Assembly: GCF_037138995.1 (NCBI RefSeq)
Contig: NZ_JBAXHI010000020.1
Location: forward strand, 1-64,000
Reading direction: 5' to 3'
Source: Chlorohelix sp037138995
GTDB lineage: Bacteria > Chloroflexota > Chloroflexia > Chloroheliales > Chloroheliaceae
DNA: 64,000 nt
The position numbers and the translations under genes are program-made. Every line of letters begins with the position of its first letter. Position 1 is the stretch's first letter. The notes under the pieces were generated by a model. It did not search any database and had not been told where the DNA came from. It saw only the letters and a list, made by a program, of their open reading frames with translations. Shown here in pieces: positions 61,806 through 64,000 of the stretch.

Positions 61806-63785
61806 TTAATAGTTAGATTTAAGGGGAGTAGAGGCACGTAAGTATATAATGAAATTAGAGCCTTTACCTTCTTCGCTCTGTACTTCTATATGCCCACCCA
61901 TTGCTTTAATAAAATTTTGGCTGAGATAAAGCCCTAGCCCTAATCCTTTGGCTTTAGAGGGAGAGTTGTCGGCTTTGAAAAAGCGTTCAAAGAGTTGGAA
62001 TAAATCTTTTTCAGGAATCCCAACGCCCTCATCCTGAATTGAGATGGTAATTTCTTCCAACGCTTGTTGCACTTTAACTCTTATCAAGCCTCCTTGGGGC
62101 GAATATTTAACGGCATTACTAAGAAGGCTTGCTATCACTCTTTCAAAAGCGGGTATATCAACATCGCTGATAACTACTGCGGGATTTGTGCGTAATTCAA
62201 AGCGGTGGACGAGATACGGCATACGTACCTTTTTAGCTAGTTGTTCCGCCTCGTTGATTTTGTTTCGTATGAGCGGTATAAGGTCAACCGTATGTTTGTG
62301 CAATTCAAGCTTGTTGGCATCAATGTTCGAGATGTTGGTAATATCTTCCATCAATGTTTGAAGTCGCTCAAGTTGACTTCCCATAGCCCCATTATTCTGG
62401 AGCAAACTCTCGATTAGTTTGTTGAGGTCGGTTTTTCCGAGGATTTCTTTTTTAAGAAGTTTGTTGACAATGCTATTATAACCTATTAGAGAGGTTAAGG
62501 GAGTTCTTAACTCATGCGAGAGAAAGTCAAGAAACTGATCTTTTTCCCGTAAAGCTAGTCTTTCGGCTCCATAATTACGCGCGTTTTCGATGGCGTTGGC
62601 GGCACGCTCCGCTAGTTGTTGTAGCAATGCGACATGACGGTCTTCTATTGGGGTAATCTTGATTTCTGGGTTTCCATAGGTAATATTATAGATTGCCAAC
62701 GCCCCTATAACTTTACTTCTTACTTTCAAGGGGACACACAGCAAGCTATTTACATGTTCCACATCTCGGATAAACGGCGCTATGCGTGACCAATCGGTAT
62801 TATCTTTGATAAACATGGAGGTGGCATTCTGTACCACTTTGCCCACAACTGTCTGTCCGATTCTTACCGGCGTGCTATTTTTTACGGGTGTATATTCCGG
62901 CAATTCGGGCGGCGGTTTCTCTTTACTATAGTAATTTATTGGGAAAATCTGGTCTGTATTTTCTCTAACGATAAATATTACTGAGGTATTGCCTGCCATT
63001 TTGGCGGACATTTCCCCGACTATATGTAACACTTCGCGCAATTTCAAAGAGGTACTAAGAATCCGACTTATTTCCGCCAACATTTCCGCTTCTTGCTCAC
63101 GGCGGCGGGCTTCTTCATAAAGGCGCGAATTGGTAATAGCTAAAGCTGCCTGATTGGTAATAATAGTTAGTAGGCGTAAATCTTCTCTGGAGTAAATTTT
63201 GTGATGGTTGTGGTACAAAACCATAATGCCGATAAGATTTTGGCGATATAGAAGGGGCAGGGTTAGCATTGTAATCAAACCCTCGCGCATACTCAATTCG
63301 CGCAACCCGTTTAAACATTGTTCAGCTTGAATATCCTCTATATAGAGAGGGCTGCGAACATTTTGCAAACGGTTGAATTCACAGAATTTAGCAATTTTAT
63401 CAATAAATTCTTCGGGGAGTCCCCAATTAGCAGCACACACCAGCATTCCAATTTCGGCAAGGGGTTCTTCTTCAGTAAAAACATTGTGGAGATTGGAGCT
63501 ATCAACTAACTCATGTTGCAGATTTTTCCGAAGAAATACAGCAGCCCGACTAGCTTTGAAAAGCCCTGAGACGTGTTGTACAAGGTTTATCAGCACGTTT
63601 CCGGGGTTAAGCTCGGAATTTAGCATGGAGGAAATAACCAGAAGAGCTTCTGCTTGTTCAGGGCGAATGCTAATTTCTGGGACAAATAATTCTTCCGCTG
63701 GCACCATATTAAGGCGATTGAACGCTTGTGTACCATCCTTTTTATTTTGCGAATCGGATGATACTTCATTAATATGCTCTAGCAT
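61806..63785 (-). CDS. GAF-GAF sensor histidine kinase
   Basis: 659 residues from the ATG at 63785 (GGGGT just upstream; an in-frame TTG four codons earlier is an alternative). No membrane segments. GAF domain 1 about 45-215 (ISSMLNSELNPGNVLINLVQ ... LRLLTIITNQAALAI), GAF 2 about 235-410 (SLLCVPLKVRSKVIGALAIY), HisKA with DFLSHELRTPLTSLIGY near 424, HATPase with N-box LLSNAVKYSPQGG and G-boxes DEGVGIP, GLGLGLYLS. No adjacent response regulator, so an orphan kinase. Confidence 0.9.
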   Translation of the reverse strand: MLEHINEVSSDSQNKKDGTQAFNRLNMVPAEELFVPEISIRPEQAEALLVISSMLNSELNPGNVLINLVQHVSGLFKASRAAVFLRKNLQHELVDSSNLHNVFTEEEPLAEIGMLVCAANWGLPEEFIDKIAKFCEFNRLQNVRSPLYIEDIQAEQCLNGLRELSMREGLITMLTLPLLYRQNLIGIMVLYHNHHKIYSREDLRLLTIITNQAALAITNSRLYEEARRREQEAEMLAEISRILSTSLKLREVLHIVGEMSAKMAGNTSVIFIVRENTDQIFPINYYSKEKPPPELPEYTPVKNSTPVRIGQTVVGKVVQNATSMFIKDNTDWSRIAPFIRDVEHVNSLLCVPLKVRSKVIGALAIYNITYGNPEIKITPIEDRHVALLQQLAERAANAIENARNYGAERLALREKDQFLDFLSHELRTPLTSLIGYNSIVNKLLKKEILGKTDLNKLIESLLQNNGAMGSQLERLQTLMEDITNISNIDANKLELHKHTVDLIPLIRNKINEAEQLAKKVRMPYLVHRFELRTNPAVVISDVDIPAFERVIASLLSNAVKYSPQGGLIRVKVQQALEEITISIQDEGVGIPEKDLFQLFERFFKADNSPSKAKGLGLGLYLSQNFIKAMGGHIEVQSEEGKGSNFIIYLRASTPLKSNY

Positions 63786-63949
63786 TTGACCCCACAAAGG
63801 GAAATTATATTTCCCATTTTAATATTATTTAATTAGTATCAAATAGATATAAGCCAATTATACACATTTCAATAAATACATACAATACATTAGGACGTTT
63901 TAGGCAGGACATTTGCAAGAAAGAAATTGTTCCCTATAAAACCTTTCTC

Positions 63950-64000
63950 AAAGGGGTTTGGGTTTTGTGGGAGGCTGCTCTGTCAGCCGATTTTATCGAG
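63950..64000. repeat. mosaic intergenic repeat, copy 8 (cut by window edge)
   Basis: 63971-63990 is the reverse complement of 34729-34748 with one mismatch, and TTTTATCGAG continues off the window. Confidence 0.7.

Noticed and set aside
1..64000. tRNA, rRNA, CRISPR arrays, transposases, phage or toxin-antitoxin genes
   Set aside because: No sequence with the needed structure or motifs was seen on reading both strands; a tool scan could still find a weak one.

Overview
The window looks like a chromosomal segment of a phototrophic, planktonic member of the Chloroflexota. The evidence is the dark-operative protochlorophyllide reductase genes bchN-bchB-bchL, a complete gas-vesicle cluster, a K+-independent membrane pyrophosphatase, a type 2 hydroxyacyl-CoA dehydrogenase, CpXC and YhhN proteins, and moderate G+C by eye. 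Gas vesicles plus bacteriochlorophyll synthesis fit a buoyant lake phototroph such as Candidatus Chlorohelix or a Chloronema/Oscillochloris relative. The genus is inference; no reaction-centre or chlorosome gene is in view.

Layout. 1-2.6 kb: two tandem paralogous dihaem c-type cytochromes (the first cut by the window edge), each followed by the same terminator hairpin. 3-15 kb: housekeeping genes separated by mosaic intergenic repeats: dihydrolipoamide dehydrogenase, a CinA-type protein with an eroded amidase site, an alpha/beta hydrolase, pyrimidine-nucleoside phosphorylase coupled to a KimA-like K+ transporter, a methyltransferase, an SDR and a GT-C-type membrane protein. 15.4-31.4 kb: membrane pyrophosphatase, M16 peptidase, YhhN protein, PHP phosphoesterase plus GT4 glycosyltransferase, polyprenyl synthase overlapping a PAP2-like gene, purH, citrate synthase-serS, a CpXC protein and phosphofructokinase.

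31.4-48.9 kb is a signalling and buoyancy island. It starts with a multi-PAS hybrid histidine kinase split by a frameshift in a poly-C tract and a NarL-type two-component pair. A palindromic element precedes a rightward gvp array: gvpA, a GvpC-like protein with ten exact 33-residue repeats and a C-terminal winged-helix-like domain, gvpN, a GvpV-like gene, gvpF/L, gvpG, gvpF/L, a gvpJ/S-type gene, gvpF/L, gvpK, gvpJ and gvpH. A CDC48-like double AAA+ ATPase follows, then a second NarL-type pair in the opposite orientation.

48.9-52.8 kb: leftward bchN-bchB-bchL operon. 53.6-56.5 kb: a thiamine-precursor ABC transporter (ThiZ-ThiX-ThiY type) under a TPP riboswitch. 56.6-61.8 kb: a SAM-I riboswitch followed by mtnA, an adenosine-kinase-like gene, ahcY and metK, which together form SAM synthesis and recycling. 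The two riboswitches are divergent, and each has a recognisable intrinsic terminator. The window ends with a GAF-GAF histidine kinase and another repeat copy. I saw no tRNA, rRNA, CRISPR array, transposase or phage gene.
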